From assembly GCF_963667045.1 (NCBI RefSeq), contig NZ_OY762934.1, positions 840,510 to 904,509 on the forward strand: DNA of 64,000 nucleotides, in the 5' to 3' direction. The notes below the pieces were generated by a model. The model was not told where the DNA came from. It saw nothing but the letters and a program-made list of their open reading frames with translations, and searched no databases. This document shows, piece after piece, positions 62,505 to 64,000 of this stretch. Source of the stretch: an uncultured Cohaesibacter sp. (GTDB taxonomy: Bacteria > Pseudomonadota > Alphaproteobacteria > Rhizobiales > Cohaesibacteraceae). The position numbers and the translations under genes were made by a program. Position 1 is the stretch's first letter, and every line of letters begins with the position of its first letter.

Positions 62505-63995
62505 TCAACTGTCAAGCACCCGCTTCTCCCGCTCTCCCCTGGTCTCGGGAGCTGGCGGAAAATAAATGGAGAAGACAAGGCCTGGCTCGTTGTCCCCCAG
62601 CTCGATGCGAGCATCGTGCAGACAGGCGACAGCGTTGACCAGACTGAGCCCCAGCCCGGAGCCGGGTTGGCTACGGCTCTTGTCGAGCCGGACGAACCGC
62701 TGAAGTACGCGGACGCGGTCTTCCTTGGCAATGCCCTGCCCGTTATCAGAAACTCTCAGACTGATGGGGCGCAAATCCCCCCCTTCACCGGTGGCTTTGG
62801 CTTCTCCACTGCGACAGACGGAGACATGGATACGGGGAACATCCGGAAGGGTGGTTTCGCCATTTTCCGCCCCCTTTTCCCGCTGCTCGGCAACATGGCG
62901 AACCGCATATTTGAGCGCATTGTCGATAAGGTTGGCCACGGCCTGACTGATCAGCTCCCGGTTGCCATTGATGACAAAGCCGGGGCTGGCATCCCATGTG
63001 AGAAGCGCCCCTTCGTCTTCGGCGACCGGTTCATAAAGTTCGGCCATGTCAGCAGCCACGGCGCCGATATCCAGCGACGTCTTTTCAATCTGGGTGGACT
63101 TGGCTTCGACCCGCGCAATTCGCAGCAGTGCATCAAATGTGCGAATGAGCTTGTCGGATTCCTCAAGGGTCTGTTCCAACGCCTCGCGATATTTGTTCGC
63201 ATCGCCACTCTCAGAGGCGAGAGTAACTTCGACGCGGTTCCTTAGGCGCGTCAGCGGCGTCTTCAGGTCGTGGGCGATATTGTCGGAGACTTCCTTGAGG
63301 CCTTTCATCAACAGCTCGATGCGCGACAGCATGGTGTTGAGGTTTTCCGAGAGACGGTCGAATTCATCGCCGGCCTGCGTAACAGGTAGTCTCTCATCCA
63401 GTTGCCCACGCATGATGTTGCTCGACGCCTGCGCAATCACGTCAATGCGCTTGAGCACCTTGCGAGACACGAACATCCACGAGAGCAACGCCAGCACGAT
63501 CATCAGAATTGCGGAGACGATGAAAGCCTGCTCGACAACCTTGCGAAAGATCTCGCGCTCACCAACATCGCGGCCAACAAGCAGGCGATAGCCGCCAAAC
63601 ATCTCATAGACACTGACGACCGCGTTATATTCCTTGCGCTCGGGTTCTCCCAGGCGCTGATAGGAAACGGTCTGCTCCAACGCCCCCCGTTCATCGAGCA
63701 CCCACTTGGGCAGAGCAGCAACGTTACCGGCGACATAGTGCCCAGCGTTGTCGGTGACCAGATAAAGGCTGGCGCCGGGGCGGCGTGATCGCTCCTCGAT
63801 CACCTTGACCAGTCCGGGCATGCCGCCAGACCTATATTGCTCGATGAGCCCCCTCACCTCCAACTCGATGGTCGAGTTGAGCTGCCGGGTCATCAGAAGC
63901 TGGGTATTGAGGGAAATATAGACGATCAGGAAAATCGCAAAGATGGAAAAGATGATCAAATAGATGGCGCTCAGCTTGAAAGCTGTTGTCCGCAT
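62505..63995 (-). CDS. Two-component sensor histidine kinase (HAMP, HisKA)
   Basis: A 496-residue membrane kinase. TM1 is residues 8-30 (LSAIYLIIFSIFAIFLIVYI). A periplasmic loop of about 135 residues leads to TM2 (about 155-175, AFIVSAILMIVLALLSWMFV). Then come HAMP (VIAQASSNIMRGQLDERLPV), HisKA with His242 (SDNIAHDLKTPLTRLRNRVE) and the HATPase domain (VANLIDNALKYAVRHVA, VSDNGQGIA, SGLGLSLVNAV). A Pro/Glu-rich linker is inserted in the HATPase near residues 375-395 (REKGAENGETTLPDVPRIHV). The response regulator is probably upstream, beyond the right edge. It lies 158 bases before glnE on the same strand. Confidence 0.92.
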   Translation of the reverse strand: MRTTAFKLSAIYLIIFSIFAIFLIVYISLNTQLLMTRQLNSTIELEVRGLIEQYRSGGMPGLVKVIEERSRRPGASLYLVTDNAGHYVAGNVAALPKWVLDERGALEQTVSYQRLGEPERKEYNAVVSVYEMFGGYRLLVGRDVGEREIFRKVVEQAFIVSAILMIVLALLSWMFVSRKVLKRIDVIAQASSNIMRGQLDERLPVTQAGDEFDRLSENLNTMLSRIELLMKGLKEVSDNIAHDLKTPLTRLRNRVEVTLASESGDANKYREALEQTLEESDKLIRTFDALLRIARVEAKSTQIEKTSLDIGAVAADMAELYEPVAEDEGALLTWDASPGFVINGNRELISQAVANLIDNALKYAVRHVAEQREKGAENGETTLPDVPRIHVSVCRSGEAKATGEGGDLRPISLRVSDNGQGIAKEDRVRVLQRFVRLDKSRSQPGSGLGLSLVNAVACLHDARIELGDNEPGLVFSIYFPPAPETRGEREKRVLDS

Positions 63996-64000
63996 AGTTT

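Noticed and set aside
1..64000. CRISPR arrays, insertion sequences, prophage or integrase genes.
   Set aside because: No regularly spaced repeats of the right size, transposase or integrase motifs, or target-site duplications were seen in the window.

Overview
The window looks like chromosome of a GC-rich alphaproteobacterium, most likely Hyphomicrobiales (Rhizobiales). The evidence is a fused trpE(G) gene behind a Trp-codon leader, a rhizobial-type aglEFGAK alpha-glucoside operon with its LacI regulator, an alphaproteobacterial C-P lyase gene set, a PleC-like kinase preceded by a CtrA-type TTAA-N7-TTAA site, and glnE beside it. The genus cannot be fixed from sequence alone. A menA-like prenyltransferase and two chemoreceptors would suit a motile, perhaps facultatively anaerobic (marine?) relative, but that is inference.

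Layout. 1-2.7 kb: ppx then rlmE (partial), minus strand. 3.1 kb: tRNA-Gln(CTG). 3.7-6.5 kb: a DUF2332 gene, the decayed remains of a dipeptide ABC transporter operon, and a PH-domain-like membrane protein. 6.6-20.9 kb: the phosphonate (C-P lyase) locus in two minus-strand units. One is phnG-H-I-J-K-L plus a hexapeptide transferase, ended by a clear terminator. The other is phnC-D-E1-E2-DUF1045-phnM-phnN. The regulator phnF is divergent, across an intergenic region with a perfect palindrome and PHO-box-like half-sites. 21-29 kb: PEBP-like protein, small unknown, a LuxR response regulator convergent with a hybrid kinase, a DUF4202-like gene, menA-like prenyltransferase, PCu(A)C copper chaperone and BASS transporter. 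28.6-30.7 kb: XRE-cupin regulator divergent from an omega-aminotransferase. 30.9-40.6 kb: aglEFGAK (minus), divergent aglR and a GH1 beta-glucosidase (plus). 40.9-45.9 kb: Lrp/AsnC regulator, amidase, trpE(G) with trpL attenuator. 46-51.6 kb: two paralogous chemoreceptors and a LuxR-type regulator with a degenerate receiver. 52-64 kb: RamB/PrpR-like XRE regulator, pepN, PleC-like kinase, glnE and another sensor kinase.

How the parts work together. PhnCDE would import phosphonates. PhnGHIJ with PhnK/L, then PhnM and PhnN, would convert them to phosphate and PRPP. No phnP is present, and the 2H-fold DUF1045 protein in the operon is a candidate for the cyclic-phosphate step. AglEFGK imports alpha-glucosides that AglA hydrolyses; two LacI-type operators 199 bp apart lie between aglE and aglR. 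The trp leader can be read base by base: a 16-residue peptide with three consecutive Trp, a hairpin-T terminator and an alternative antiterminator, with a promoter placed so that trpL may be leaderless.

The window is mostly well-organised core and catabolic genes. I saw no phage, insertion sequence, CRISPR array or defence island. The least ordinary items are the decayed dpp operon, PhnE2 with a repeat-bearing periplasmic insertion, the 320-residue basic extension of Ppx, the trp leader, the TTTGCAAA cluster at the XRE regulator and the CtrA site at the PleC-like kinase.
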